NCBI GenBank assembly: GCA_036897625.1
Contig: JAYMTA010000137.1
Span: 1 to 38,051 of the forward strand
Length of the DNA: 38,051 nucleotides
From: Pelargonium cotyledonis
Lineage: Eukaryota; Streptophyta; Magnoliopsida; Geraniales; Geraniaceae
Direction of reading: 5' to 3'
Shown: positions 1 to 10,703 of the stretch, one piece after another
Numbering within the stretch: position 1 is the first letter of the stretch
Layout of the letters: the number at the start of each line of letters is the position of its first letter
Position numbers and translations under genes: made by a program
The notes under the pieces: model-generated
What the model was told of the DNA's origin: nothing
Seen by the model: only the letters and a program-made list of their open reading frames with translations
The model's database searches: none

Positions 1-310
1 CTAACAGTTGGTCTCCAGCTCCAAAAATCACCATCTCCGTCGCGAACCTCGCCTCCTCCATGCTATTGGTTGGAGGTTCCACGAGCAATCCCCTCCCCGA
101 CGTCGCAATTCCTCTCCGATACGCCTCGCTAGTCACTCCCTGCCACTGCACGACGCCTTCACCCTCCGACTCAGCCGAGATCCCGTCTTCACTCTGCTTC
201 CCCACTTCGCCGCCGCCCTTGATCTGGATCGCCGCCGTCAAAAACCTCACTGAAGCCCTCACAACTGAAACCCTAAATGCCGCTCCTATTTTAGGGAGCA
301 CACATCCCAT
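1..310 (-). CDS. Possible partial gene, 5' part of an unrecognised protein, runs off the left edge
   Basis: An uninterrupted minus-strand frame begins at an ATG at 310-308 and stays open for 103 codons to the window edge. The predicted N-terminus is MGCVLPKIGAAF, and further along come a Gly/Glu/Ser-rich stretch and EEARFATEM. The start context is good (A at -3, G at +4). Gly2-Cys3 would fit N-myristoylation plus palmitoylation if this is the true start. The block is GC-rich and changes sharply to AT-rich DNA just upstream, as at a gene start. Against it: GC-rich DNA keeps several frames open by chance, and the plus strand also has open frames of 81 and 88 codons here. The family is not recognised and no function is offered. 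An inner ATG at 61-59 is an alternative start, in which case 62-310 would be leader. Confidence 0.35.
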   Translation of the reverse strand, partial: MGCVLPKIGAAFRVSVVRASVRFLTAAIQIKGGGEVGKQSEDGISAESEGEGVVQWQGVTSEAYRRGIATSGRGLLVEPPTNSMEEARFATEMVIFGAGDQLL

Positions 311-330
311 TTTTTTCAATAATTGAATGA

Positions 331-690
331 AATCATTGCTTTGTAGACTATTTTGTTGAGTAAAAAGTTTTTATTTTATCTTATTTTGAATAATTTATTT
401 GTTAATTAGTACTTATGTTGTAACTTTGTGTAAATTATCACATGATTATACTCAATTTTAATATGCTTGACGTTTTCATTAATAAATGCAACTTAATAGA
501 CAGAAACGTAATTTTGATAATTTCAAGGCACGAACAAAAGTAAACGCACACAAACTTCAAGGTTAAATCCGTCATAAAATAATAATCCCAATTCTCAACA
601 ACTGCGAAGCAAGTCAACAACACACTACCAACCAATCAAAATCCCAGAACACCCTCTAAAATCAACAACTACGACATCCCCTGGACCCAC
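331..690. other. AT-rich spacer upstream of the WRKY gene
   Basis: No gene is visible. It holds W-box-like cores: TTGACG at 467-472 and, on the minus strand, GTTGACTT at 611-618. It may serve as promoter for the WRKY gene, which would allow self-regulation by WRKY proteins. That role is inferred from position only. Confidence 0.4.
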
Positions 691-699
691 TGATCGTGA

Positions 700-2137
700 A
701 CTCAACCAATAGTAACTGGACACGTCATCAAACCTCGAAACGAACCCGTGATTCTCACCGTACAGGATACTTTCTCACTCTCTTATTGTCTTTCTTCTTC
801 CACGGACACTCTCGATTTTGGGATTTTAGATTTTCCAGAACCTCAAAGCTTCCGAGCTCTGACTCGTCTGAGCCAACTCACTCGCCTTAACTCGCCGCCG
901 GCTCGAATTCCGATGCCGGCGTGGTCTGCTTCTGCGATTGAGTCTTGAAAGCCGGCCTACGGTTTCAAGTGTGAGCTTGGAGCACCTGATCACAACAACA
1001 TTTCTAGGGTTTCATGCCCGAGCTCTCGCCATGGAGGTTTGGTCTTATTTCTTCGTGAACTTGTTCTCGAATTGTAAATTTCCGTAAAAGCTTAACTAAT
1101 ATTTCGTTATATCCAATTTATGTGCTTTAGGTGTGAATTCAGTTATTATTATTTTTTGAATTAGTGTGTGAGAGATTGAGATTTTGATCTTTAATTGATC
1201 TGCCTTGTTTGGTTCCGAAGATAAACCGTGAGAAAACTGAAATTTTCTCAGTACTTGTGAAGCCAGATAAGTAGAAGTGCTGCTATTTGTCTTGGTTCAA
1301 TTGAGTTTTAGTTTGGGAACCAAAAGGAAATTTTGCTTATAATCTTTCATTTTCTAGCTAACCAAACAGATGATATTTTGTTCTGATTGGTCAATGATTG
1401 ATTACCTGAGAATTGACTGAAAATTTATGGGAATCTTTTATTTATTTGAAATTATGAAAATGAAGTGTATTGTGGAAAAGAAAATCATGGATAGATAGAT
1501 AGATAGATAATTTAGGAAAGTTATGTTTTTTCTCGGTGAAATTCAGCGACATTGAGTTAGTTATTAAAAACAAATGGGTTATCTTTAGTTGAGAATGAAC
1601 ATGGGTAGTTTTAAATGGTTATGAATGTATATGAAGTTTTGAACTTCAGTTGTTCTGGTAATGGTCCGATTTATATTTTCAATTTGTTTGCTTCTTTGAT
1701 GGAAAGTTGTGGTGTATGTTCCTGATGGTCTTTAGTCAGAATCAGATTCATGTGATGCCATGTTTGTATTTGTTTTTTCCCAGGTATTCTGAGGGATGCA
1801 TTTTGACATATTGAAACCAAGAGGCAATGTCCATATTGTATTTGTTACTACTTGCCTTCAACTCATTACCAAATTGTTTAATGAAACACTTGAATCCTTA
1901 ATTGCGATGCATACCTATTGCCTAGAGCTTTAGAAATGTATTGGTTTTTTACTCTTATGTTTGTTCCTGTATTTTATCAAGAATGCGTTTTCTCTGTGTT
2001 GCTTCTGATGGCTAATTTCTTATTACGTCCTTTTATATATCATAATTCTACCTAATTCATGTTTTACTCCAGGTTTGAGAAACTGATATCACTTATAATC
2101 ATTAGCATCATCACCTTGAGTTAGAAGTTATAAGATT
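700..2137 (+). other. WRKY gene 5' leader with a leader intron
   Basis: A relatively GC-rich block (about 700-1040) is followed by T-rich, intron-like DNA. A pyrimidine-rich acceptor ends in CAG at 2070-2072, so a second leader exon would begin at 2073. TAG and TAA triplets occur between 2073 and the ATG at 2138, so this part is non-coding. The donor is uncertain (candidates lie around 1030-1040). A (GATA)n microsatellite lies inside the intron near 1490-1510. Confidence 0.5.
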
Positions 2138-3945
2138 ATGGTACCCTGTGATGAAATGGATTTGTGTGTTCCTAATGCAACTTCACCAGCTAAAAAGTTA
2201 GATTCTGGGGAAGGTGTTGCAAGTGAAGTTACTTCTGAGAAATTGAAGAAGGAACAGAGCTCGGATATCAAGGTAGAAGGATTGGAATCTATTACAGAAA
2301 TAAGCACTCGATCCATTGTACCTCAGAAGACACCACAAGGGCCTGATTCTGCCGAAACTGCATTGCCATCAGACCAAGGAAACATTTCTGATGTCAAAAC
2401 TGAAAAGGTGTCACAAACCTCATATTCTGGTGTCCTTGCTTTGGTACCTAGTCAAGAAGAAACAATGCCCCCCATGACACCTGAGAAGGCATTGCAAACA
2501 CCTGATAGCGGTGTCCACACCTTGCAATCTGGCCTGGAAGGAAGCACTCCCTCTCTAGTACGGGAGAAAACATTAGGTGATGGATATAACTGGAGGAAGT
2601 ATGGCCAAAAAAATGTTAAGGGGAATGAATATATACGTAGCTATTACAAATGTACTTATCCAAATTGCCAAGTCAAAAGGCAAGTTGAACGCTCACATGA
2701 TGGGCAGATTACAGATACTATTTACTTTGGTCAGCATGATCATCCTAAACCTCATGCTAACATCCCTCTAGCTGTTGGCCTTGTTGTATCCATTGTAGAA
2801 GATAGATCATCTGAGCCATCTGCAACCATTGCAAACGGTATGGAAGTTACATATTCTTTGTTTATTTCTAGAGTTTTCCCAACTATTACGATAGTGAAAA
2901 ACACTTGACGTCATGTTTTAATTTTATTTACCTCATACTGTAGACAAATTATGCAATGCACCCGGGAAGATTCCTAATCAGGGCGAGTATCCAGCTATTG
3001 CAGCAAGCACTGATGTCAAAAGTACACTTTCTCAATCGAATAGGAGAACAGACGAGATTGATAATAATGATGTTCCAGACTCAAAACGGCAGTATGTGTC
3101 TATGAAATTAGCTGCTTTAGATATTTCCATGGAATGTTACATTTCTTGTACTTATCTTTGTTTGACTTTTACAAAACCTTAAACAGAAAGAAAGAGAATC
3201 TTGATACAAATTCAGCGGATAAGTTAACCGGCGAGCATCGCCATGTTGTGAAGACTGTGAGTGAGGTTGATATTCTTAATGATGGATACCGCTGGCGTAA
3301 ATATGGGCAGAAACTTGTGAAGGGGAATCCCAATCCGAGGTATGTCTACAATCTTAATATTACTCAGCTCTGTGGGTTTATTTAATCAGTTTTGGTCTGC
3401 ACCAGTGAGCATTTGTACTTGATGGTAACTAGCTGCTGTGCAGTTGCATTGACCGGAGATATTCCTCCATACTCTGTTAAGTTCTCTTGATCAATGTATC
3501 TTTATAATTCTTTTTTATGTCGTGTAGGAGCTACTACAGGTGCTCGAGTCCTGGATGCCCGGTGAAGAAACATGTGGAGAGGGCATCTCATGATCCCAAG
3601 ATGGTTATTGCCACATATGAGGGACAACATGACCACAACATGCCTCCTTGTAGGACTGTGACCTATACCATAGTAGGACAAAACAACCAGATGAATGCTC
3701 GAGATGGAGAGCCAGGCGCTCAATCAAGAGAAAATGATGCAGTCTGCCTCGATATGGTTGTTCATACAAGTTCAGACACCCATAACACAGTCGAAGAAAA
3801 CAACCAGACCACCACTGCCCAGGCTTGTGAGTCTGGCACTAAAACAAAACAAAACGATATTCCCAATAAGGTTGTCCATACAAATTCAAGTCCGCTGAGT
3901 AAGTCAGACGAGCAACTAAATGGTCTGTCAAGAACTAAATCCTAG
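2138..3945 (+). CDS. WRKY1: Group I WRKY transcription factor (WRKY1/ZAP1-like)
   Basis: Coding exons 2138-2837, 2944-3091, 3187-3339 and 3528-3945 join in phase to 472 aa. WRKY factors are nuclear DNA-binding proteins that recognise the W-box TTGAC(C/T), mostly in defence and stress responses. Two WRKY domains are visible. The N-terminal one has WRKYGQK at residues 152-158 and a C-X4-C-X22-H-X1-H finger. The C-terminal one has WRKYGQK at 319-325 and C-X4-C-X23-H-X1-H. This pair defines group I. The last intron splits the Arg codon just before SYYRC (AG|G), the conserved intron position of the C-terminal WRKY domain. The N-terminus is Ser/Thr/Pro/Glu-rich. The tail carries repeats around VVHTxSS. 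The start is the first ATG after the leader acceptor. The symbol means closest resemblance (Arabidopsis WRKY1/ZAP1), not proven orthology. The stop at 3943-3945 looks recent; see findings. Confidence 0.93.
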
Positions 3946-4640
3946 GATGGCAATAAAGTCTGCACGGACATGGTTGTGTATGCCAATTCTGGTCCTGCAG
4001 GTATCGAAAGAGCAACAAACCCCAAATGCAGAGGCTGTCCATAGTTAAATCAGTGCAGCCGCGTTCAGTGTCGGCTATTATTTAAAGTCCTCAATGACAA
4101 CATAAACTGACATGGTTCCAATTCCAAAGCCTGGACGGTTAGGGATTCTTCTTTCCCCTCAGTCATTTTTCTTAAACTTTAATTTTAGCAACTGGATCAT
4201 AGTAATGCATGACAGGAAATTAGGTACCAATTGTGAGGTGTGTACAATTATTCTAATTGTTGAATAAGATTAAAGATGTAGATTTTATAGTTAATTAACA
4301 TGTGATTGTTGTTTATGTATTGTAGTCTCCTACCATGTAATTGTGTGTGAAGATGATAAGTAGCTTAAGAAGTGAACTGTGTCTTCCCCTAGATCTGTAT
4401 GTGCTGGAATAAGCTTCTCTGTTGCTATCAGGTACATTACATTGCAAATCGGCCATGTTTCGTGTGGTCGATATGTGAATGTATACGGTATACCCTCTAA
4501 ACGGCCCCGAAATGACCTAGAATGATAGAGCTCCTTCCAGTTTTACTGATGTGATATCAACTTTTCAACAGTCTGTGTATTAGCATTTCCTTGACTTTTC
4601 CTTATGTTTCTCTAGTAAAAGTCAATGAAAGAATAAACTT
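3946..4640 (+). other. WRKY 3' UTR with an in-frame coding-like remnant
   Basis: Directly after the TAG stop the same frame stays open for 32 codons to a second TAG at 4042-4044. It contains DMVVYANSG, which matches the tail repeats DMVVHTSSD and KVVHTNSS inside the protein. The rest is AT-rich 3' UTR. An AATAAA poly(A)-signal candidate lies at 4632-4637. Confidence 0.6.
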
Positions 4641-4739
4641 TGCATTCTCTTGACTTCCAACGTGCAAATATTCCTGTCAATTTCGTGGTTTAGATTTGCA
4701 TCCATTAATCTAATAATTCTTATATTTGATTAATTGACC
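4591..4739. promoter_or_regulatory. Cluster of four W-boxes downstream of the WRKY gene
   Basis: TTGACT occurs at 4591-4596 and 4650-4655, its reverse complement AGTCAA at 4620-4625, and TTGACC at 4734-4739. W-boxes are the binding sites of WRKY proteins, so the cluster could bind the product of the adjacent gene. Clusters also arise by chance in AT-rich DNA, and no function is shown. Confidence 0.4.
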
Positions 4740-5291
4740 ACTAATTATGACTATCAAAACAAGAATCTGTTTATAAATTGCATCTATTTATGTTAAAAAA
4801 ATTTATATATATTATATTACATATTTATTGAATTGACTGTTGTTTATTTATAATCTTGAATAAATAAAAGCAAGTAGCCATGCATTGATGCATATTGTTT
4901 TGTTGCATATCTAAAGCTGCAAGATTTTATGCTCTCAATTCGAATAAGCGTGCGCATAGTTAATTAAATTTTCAAGAATGACTTCGAGGTTCAAGAAATG
5001 CTTCTAAAATATAAATAAGTCAGGTCGTACGTATGTACATATATACATATATATATATATAGACCATATGAGGGACAAACATAATATGATCCATGACAAG
5101 AACTTGAATTTGTGTGAACTATTCTAGAAAACATGAAATGATGACCTCTTATGCGCTGGATGTTCAACCTAATTTTTAGTCGTTTAGCGGTGATATTTAG
5201 ATGTAGCATTTTTCAGTTGTTAGATCCCGCGGAAAATAGAGTTAATTGGTTCGAAACTCTCTGATATGTCATTTTTTTGTAAGAAGTTTCG

Positions 5292-5329
5292 TTATCGCTT
5301 CATCTCGAAGCAATGTTTTCAACTTCAAG
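5292..5329 (+). repeat. 38-nt motif, copy 1
   Basis: This stretch, centred on CAATGTTTTCAACTTCAAG, matches 6472-6509 at 34 of 38 positions in the same orientation. It lies about 1.18 kb from its partner. The flanks are not obviously alike. Confidence 0.6.
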
Positions 5330-6471
5330 TTTCATCACCAAACAATATTCTAATCATCCTATCATTAAATGAGGAAAGAAAAGGAACTAAATGGATCATC
5401 AAATCTGAAGTAGAAAATTAATTTAGAATAAATTAAGCTAGAAGATCATTATATGTAAAGTTGAATGAGAATTGGGCAACCACCATGTCCATGAGGCCAT
5501 GACCCACACACACACACATCTCTATCATATACATAAACCATTAAACATCTTGAATTGCATGCGCATGCTTCCCAACAATAATAAACAAAATGAGTGGAGC
5601 CAAAAAAAAAAAAAAGATTCAACATTACCATTGAATATTTGAATTGAATATCATTTTCAAATATATTCAAAGAATAAAGATATGCAATTGGACCCACAAA
5701 TATGCATGACACACAAAACCAACTATTATAATACAAATCTCTTACTATAATAATAATAATAAAAAAAGTTAATATATATGCATTTAAAGGTGAGCCAAAA
5801 ATGCATAATGGTCTCACTTGCAGGAAGAAGATACAAAATCCTAAAATAAGGTCGGTGAAATAAGAGTGGAATGTTTCGTGTTTGCATGGAAAGTGAAGTT
5901 TTTATAATTGTATTTTTTATCGGCAATATGTACTATTAAAATAAGAGAATTATAATAATTAAAGTACAAAATGTACAAAAAAAAATAATTAAAAATTATA
6001 GCAAGAAAAAATATCAGATTTAATTGACATTGAGTACTCCCGTACGAATAAGTTCCTTTAAAGGAGCTTGACTATTTCAAGACACTATAAAAACTTTTTA
6101 CTGAATAATTTCATGCATTTCTTAAACTTTTGTTTATATGATACCTCATTGAATGATGTATTAATATTACCAAACAAACATCTAATGGCCTTGTTCGTTG
6201 ATATGTTATGCTTGCATAATTTTTTAAATATTTAATGTGATCTTTATTATAAATTGATGATATGCTATAAATATATAATGATAGAAAAATGGTAGTGGTG
6301 AAAAAGAACAGCCAAGTGATAACTCTAAGGAGCAAAATCATGTGACATGGGAACAAGAGCAAATTAAACCATATAATAAACCAACTACTATTAAAAATAT
6401 ATAGTGAATCAAAACATGAGTCATCAAATAATCTTATGGTGGTGATTGAATCATCCATTTGAGGATTGTCA

Positions 6472-6509
6472 TTATCACTTCATCTCCAAGCCATGTTTTC
6501 AACTTGAAG
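6472..6509 (+). repeat. 38-nt motif, copy 2
   Basis: Partner of 5292-5329, with the core CCATGTTTTCAACTTGAAG. The two may be remnants of one dispersed repeat family or of a local duplication. Origin unknown. Confidence 0.6.
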
Positions 6510-6801
6510 ATCTACACTATACAAGTAGACAAAAAAAGCAAATTCCATATGGGGCATAAACAAATTAAAGCATTGAAGAAGATGAAGATTGAAGATTGAA
6601 GATTGAAGATAAGATTGTGTTGTGGGCCATGGTTATATGTGCAAGCTTAAGCTAGCTCTCACTTTTAAAGATACAAAGAACAAACTATATTCCTTTTTCC
6701 TTGGAATAACTTCTTTGCAACACTTTTATTCCATTATAATTTATGACTAAGTTGAGGTTCAGGGACTATTCACTTCCATAATTACATCATCTACTTATTT
6801 T

Positions 6802-7022
6802 GAGTAAAATGTGTATCCGTTAACTGATATAACTTTATATCAGTTGTAATTTAACCAAGTCAATGAGGTGATGACACTTTATTAAATTTCACTTATACAC
6901 ATCCAAGTGAATTTTTGGGAGCGGAGCGACCCTCCCGAATCCATAATTTTAAATGAGGTGTCATCATCTTATTGGTGCAACTGATATAAAGTTATATCAG
7001 TCCACTGATGTCCATATTACTC
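6802..7022. mobile_element. Short inverted-repeat element (MITE-like)
   Basis: A 24-nt perfect inverted repeat, 6823-6846 against 6978-7001 (ACTGATATAACTTTATATCA plus GTTG), sits inside a longer imperfect one. The outer ends are GAGTAAAATG at 6802-6811 and CATATTACTC at 7013-7022 (9 of 10 complementary). The arms also share GATGACAC. The element of about 220 bp has no coding capacity, as expected for a miniature inverted-repeat transposable element. No clear target duplication is seen; the flanks are T/A-rich and ambiguous. Confidence 0.65.
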
Positions 7023-7370
7023 TATTATTTTTTAAATGAAAACAAATTAGTGGGTCTTATTAAAAAAATGAAGATCAATTATATCATTTAGTCATTGAAT
7101 AATTTATTTTATTTCAAATTAAATATAAAAATTTTACTATACTTTTTAAGTAGATGTGTAACTAGACCTAAAAGTGTTTCAAGTTCCAACCAGACCTTAA
7201 TCACAATAGATGTTCATAAGTCAGTGTTAACATCACAAGTATAAAGCAAATCAATAACAATAGAATTATCAATATTTTAATAATTAATTAATTAATTAAA
7301 TGCCAATGAAGTAATGATAATAGCGAGAGATTATAATAATTATTATGAACTAAACGAAAAGATTTGGGTT
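7023..7370. other. AT-rich spacer
   Basis: No gene seen. It contains an ATTA tetranucleotide tract near 7279-7299. Confidence 0.6.
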
Positions 7371-7429
7371 AGCTGAAGTGTAATACACTACTTCGCACGT
7401 CATCGATACCGATTTACACGGTGTTGCTG

Positions 7430-7850
7430 AATCAGCAAAGTGGGTCCCGCACGCCTATGCCGCACCCCTCTTGTCCCCAAAATAGCCCTACCTGGTAACA
7501 TCAAATTACCATATTACCCTTGTAGAAAACTCACCGTTTGTTTCAGCCCATTCTACATCAAAGACTGCATCTTTAATCCCATCAATGTTCCCCGTGAAAA
7601 TAACATAGAACTTGAACACCAAATTACCAAATTACCTTCCAAATTTATAAATGACTAGTTTATGTAACTTGAGTACTTGACACGTGTATACCACATGCCG
7701 ATGACGTGGTAAAATAACGGTCTTGCATTGAAAGAGGATGAAGTGGACTTTGACTTCACTCGTAGAGAGAAAGAGTGAGTTGAGTTGTTTTTTATGGTTA
7801 AGAATGTGTCACGTCAGTCTACATATAAACACTACGTGCAAAGATCCACT
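7430..7850 (+). promoter_or_regulatory. Promoter-like region upstream of the GRAS gene
   Basis: Base composition rises and several plant cis-elements cluster. They are a TCP-like site GTGGGTCCC (7440-7448), a G-box CACGTG (7681-7686), ACGTGG (7704-7709, ABRE-like), a W-box TTGACT (7750-7755), ACGTCA (7811-7816) and a TATA-like CATATAAAC (7822-7830). Transcription could start near 7855, which would make the GRAS leader almost 3 kb with introns. A later start near 8610 cannot be excluded. Motif presence alone does not show function. Confidence 0.45.
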
Positions 7851-7854
7851 TATT

Positions 7855-8639
7855 TTTTTTCTTTTCTTCCCCTACGTCTTTCCAAATTCCGACTCTCTCT
7901 CCCCTTATTTTGTGTAAACTACAGATAATTTTCCTTTGTATTACAGTTTGAAGCTAGGTCTGCTATGAGTTTAGTCACAATTTTCTCAAACTTATAACTA
8001 TGCATACAAATTCATCCAATTTTAACTTAAGTATTGATAGTGTATAGAACCCTCAAAAAAAATATTGTCGTTCTCAAATCCAAATTTCTATTTCACCAAA
8101 TGTTCTTCCTTACAAAACATAAGATTGAAATTCAATGTACCACAAATTTGTATACAAAATTTAAAAATGTCCCCTTTACAAAAAATTTTGTATGCACACA
8201 CAGTTATTGAATTTCTTTTTTCTTTTAGCTAAATATCATGAACTACACATCAAATCTTTGCTTATCATATCTCATACTCACCATAATAGAACTCTATAAT
8301 TTGAAAGGAGGGTATGATCTTGGTATAGAACTAAGTAAAGGACAACTCTGTCCTCTAGTTTCTGAAAAAGACTAATCACCAAAACATCAGTTTCACAAAA
8401 TGGGTATGCATTGTTGTACAATGATGAGTCTTTTAATGGAAAGTGTTCAGTTTTTGTTCTAGATGCAATCAACCTATGACTTAATTCAAGAAGGGTATTT
8501 TTGGTAATTGCAAACATTCCAATCAATAATGAATAGCAACCTAGTGGCATAAAGTAATTGTATGACAATTTCAGACCTTTTTGTTCTTTTATTTATTCTT
8601 TTATATTACAGAGGATTGATCTCTTGGACGAAACACACT

Positions 8640-8677
<38 letters not shown>

Positions 8678-10703
8678 CTGAAGTGAGACAAAGAAACATA
8701 AGATTCCTCCATTGAAGTGGTGGATATGTACATAGAACCTATTCTGCGTTTAAATAGAAGCTATGTTTATGCTGTAAACACAGATGCTTGGTATTGTTTT
8801 TTTATTTTTGTCATTGAAATTCTGTGTTTTTGTCTCTATAATTCAGTCTTCTTTGGGAAAGTTTTGAGCTTGAAAGTCTGGTTTTCATGGATGTTGTGAT
8901 GGCACTGATAATGGGGTTTGTTAAAGGTTTGGCATTTTTTGTTCTCTTTCTTTTGGGTTTGTTTCTCTTGTTATGCTTTCACTGCCCTTTGCTTGTATTA
9001 TTGTATGTGATGTGAAATTCAATTGTTGAGTTTTGTCCTGAAATGGGTTTGATTTGGAATATCATTTTTTGTTTTGTTTATGAGTTTGACTGAGTTTTGG
9101 TTTTCAATTCAGGGCTGAAATGATTGGATAGAATTGGTATGGCTTGCTTTGTGGAGAGCTGGAGATGATCATTGGCTTGAGAAAAAGCTGGGGATTTTAG
9201 TGGAGAACAAAGTGAGTTTGTGACTGTGTGTGATGAGTTTTTTGTGTTTTCATTTTCAAATAAAAAGTCCTTTGTCTTCCATCAGTTTTTGGATATTATA
9301 GCTGATGATCTGGTGAGTGAAATGTGGTTCATCCATTTTTTATGTTTTTGTTATGCCTTTTAGTATTGATCACCAACTTATTTAGACATGCATTTGAAAT
9401 TGTCTATTGTTTATTGGTGTAGTTATATCTTGAAAATTGAAATGCTGGGATTGTTGTTGTTCTTAAGAGTAAAGTCATGTTTTGCTGAATTAGCAACTAA
9501 TTATGAGGTTTCTTTTCTTAGTATCGTATATGTTTGAGTCCAGCTATATTGCTGGAATCATAGAGGAGAGGGCGAGACTGGTTGAGCGTGTAGGATTGGT
9601 TGATTCAGCAGACCATCTCAAGTAAAACCACCTGTGGCTCTATTGATTTGAAGTTGAGGATGCTCGTAAACGGTTAATTCATATTGATTTGAAGCAACTA
9701 ATTTGTATGAAGAAGGAATGGGATTTTATTGACAAAACGGTAGTAGCACAAGCCATATGCATATCAAGGTGCACATATGATTGTGTGGGAAAAGATCATA
9801 TTGTGCGAGTGTAGAGCTTGATCTCTATTTTTCTTTCCTCTTTTTGTCTCCCTAAAACTATATAACAAGATGGAGTTAGCAAAAATGTTAGTTGTTAGCC
9901 TGATTTGCAAAAAAAGCAGGGAGATATTTTCTTTTACAATGCATGCCAAGTTTTGCTGCATTTGTTTTTCTCTTTTGCTCAATTTCAATTCACTGTGAAA
10001 TCTTATAGAGTTTTGTACGGTTAACTCTTTGATGAATCAAAAGTTCCATAAAGATTGGGCAATTTGGACGATTAGGTTATTTGAGAGTCGATACATTGCT
10101 ACTTTTGGATGTTCTTTGCTTTCTCTCTTGTGTTTAATCCTGTGAACTCCATAGTGGTTTCTAAAAGCAATTTATATTCTTTTCGAAATTCCTTTGGTGT
10201 CTGGCTGTGACTTTTTTTGCATGTTTACATAGATTTTAGCTAATCTCTGAATGTACTGAAAATACTAGATTCGATGATGAGCATAGCACAATAATACTGA
10301 CTGTCCTAAAAATGGAATTCTGTAAATTATGCATATAGAGTTCAAGAAAGAATTTTCCGTCTTAGATTATTATGGAGAAGACGAACAAAAGAGATTTTTT
10401 CCGTCCTCGGCCCATAAAGAATGCATGGTTTGGGCAGCAAAACTGTAACTGTTGTTTCATGCTAAGTGTGAAAAATATGATTTTCCGTTCGTTTCCCAAC
10501 TCTTTCACAAAAAATTTGCACTAATCTTGTCACTCTTCTGTGCAGTTTATGCCTCTTCGGTAGGAAATTCCATGTGACAAAGGATGGTGGAGGTACGAAT
10601 TTCAGTGTAGCCGAGACAATTTGCACCAAGCTAAGAAAATCTTCAGCTTGATCTCAAGAAGAGTGCAGGAAAGAAAGCTACTCCAGCTACCGGCCCAAAT
10701 AAA
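7855..10703 (+). other. GRAS gene 5' leader with probable introns
   Basis: No conserved coding frame is seen. A plausible leader exon lies at 9113-9211 (acceptor TTCAATTCAG before it, donor GTGAGT after it). The last leader exon probably starts at 10546 (acceptor CTTCTGTGCAG) and continues into the CDS exon. A (CT)n microsatellite is at about 8641-8672. Spliced leaders are known for PAT1-type GRAS genes. The exact exons here are inferred. Confidence 0.45.
8641..8672 (+). repeat. (CT)n microsatellite
   Basis: An almost pure CT run of about 32 nt lies in the leader region of the GRAS gene. CT-rich tracts are common near plant transcription starts, so this may mark a 5' UTR. Confidence 0.85.

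Larger units (their letters stand above)
4740..6801. other. AT-rich intergenic spacer
   Basis: No convincing gene. Short open frames on the minus strand (5449-5817, 6111-6458) read as low-complexity, Tyr/Phe/Ile-rich translation of AT-rich DNA. Simple repeats are present: (TA)n near 5040-5062, (CA)n near 5505-5517, poly(A) near 5601-5614, and ATTGAAG heptamer repeats near 6572-6610. Confidence 0.6.

Noticed and set aside
5449..5817. 122-aa minus-strand open frame
   Set aside because: Composition is Tyr/Phe/Ile/Cys-rich, driven by AT-rich and CA-repeat DNA; no domain, no promoter context.
6111..6458. 115-aa minus-strand open frame
   Set aside because: Low-complexity hydrophobic translation of AT-rich spacer; nothing recognisable.
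6570..6660. Possible microRNA precursor around the ATTGAAG heptamers
   Set aside because: The heptamer run is a simple repeat and no complementary arm was found nearby.
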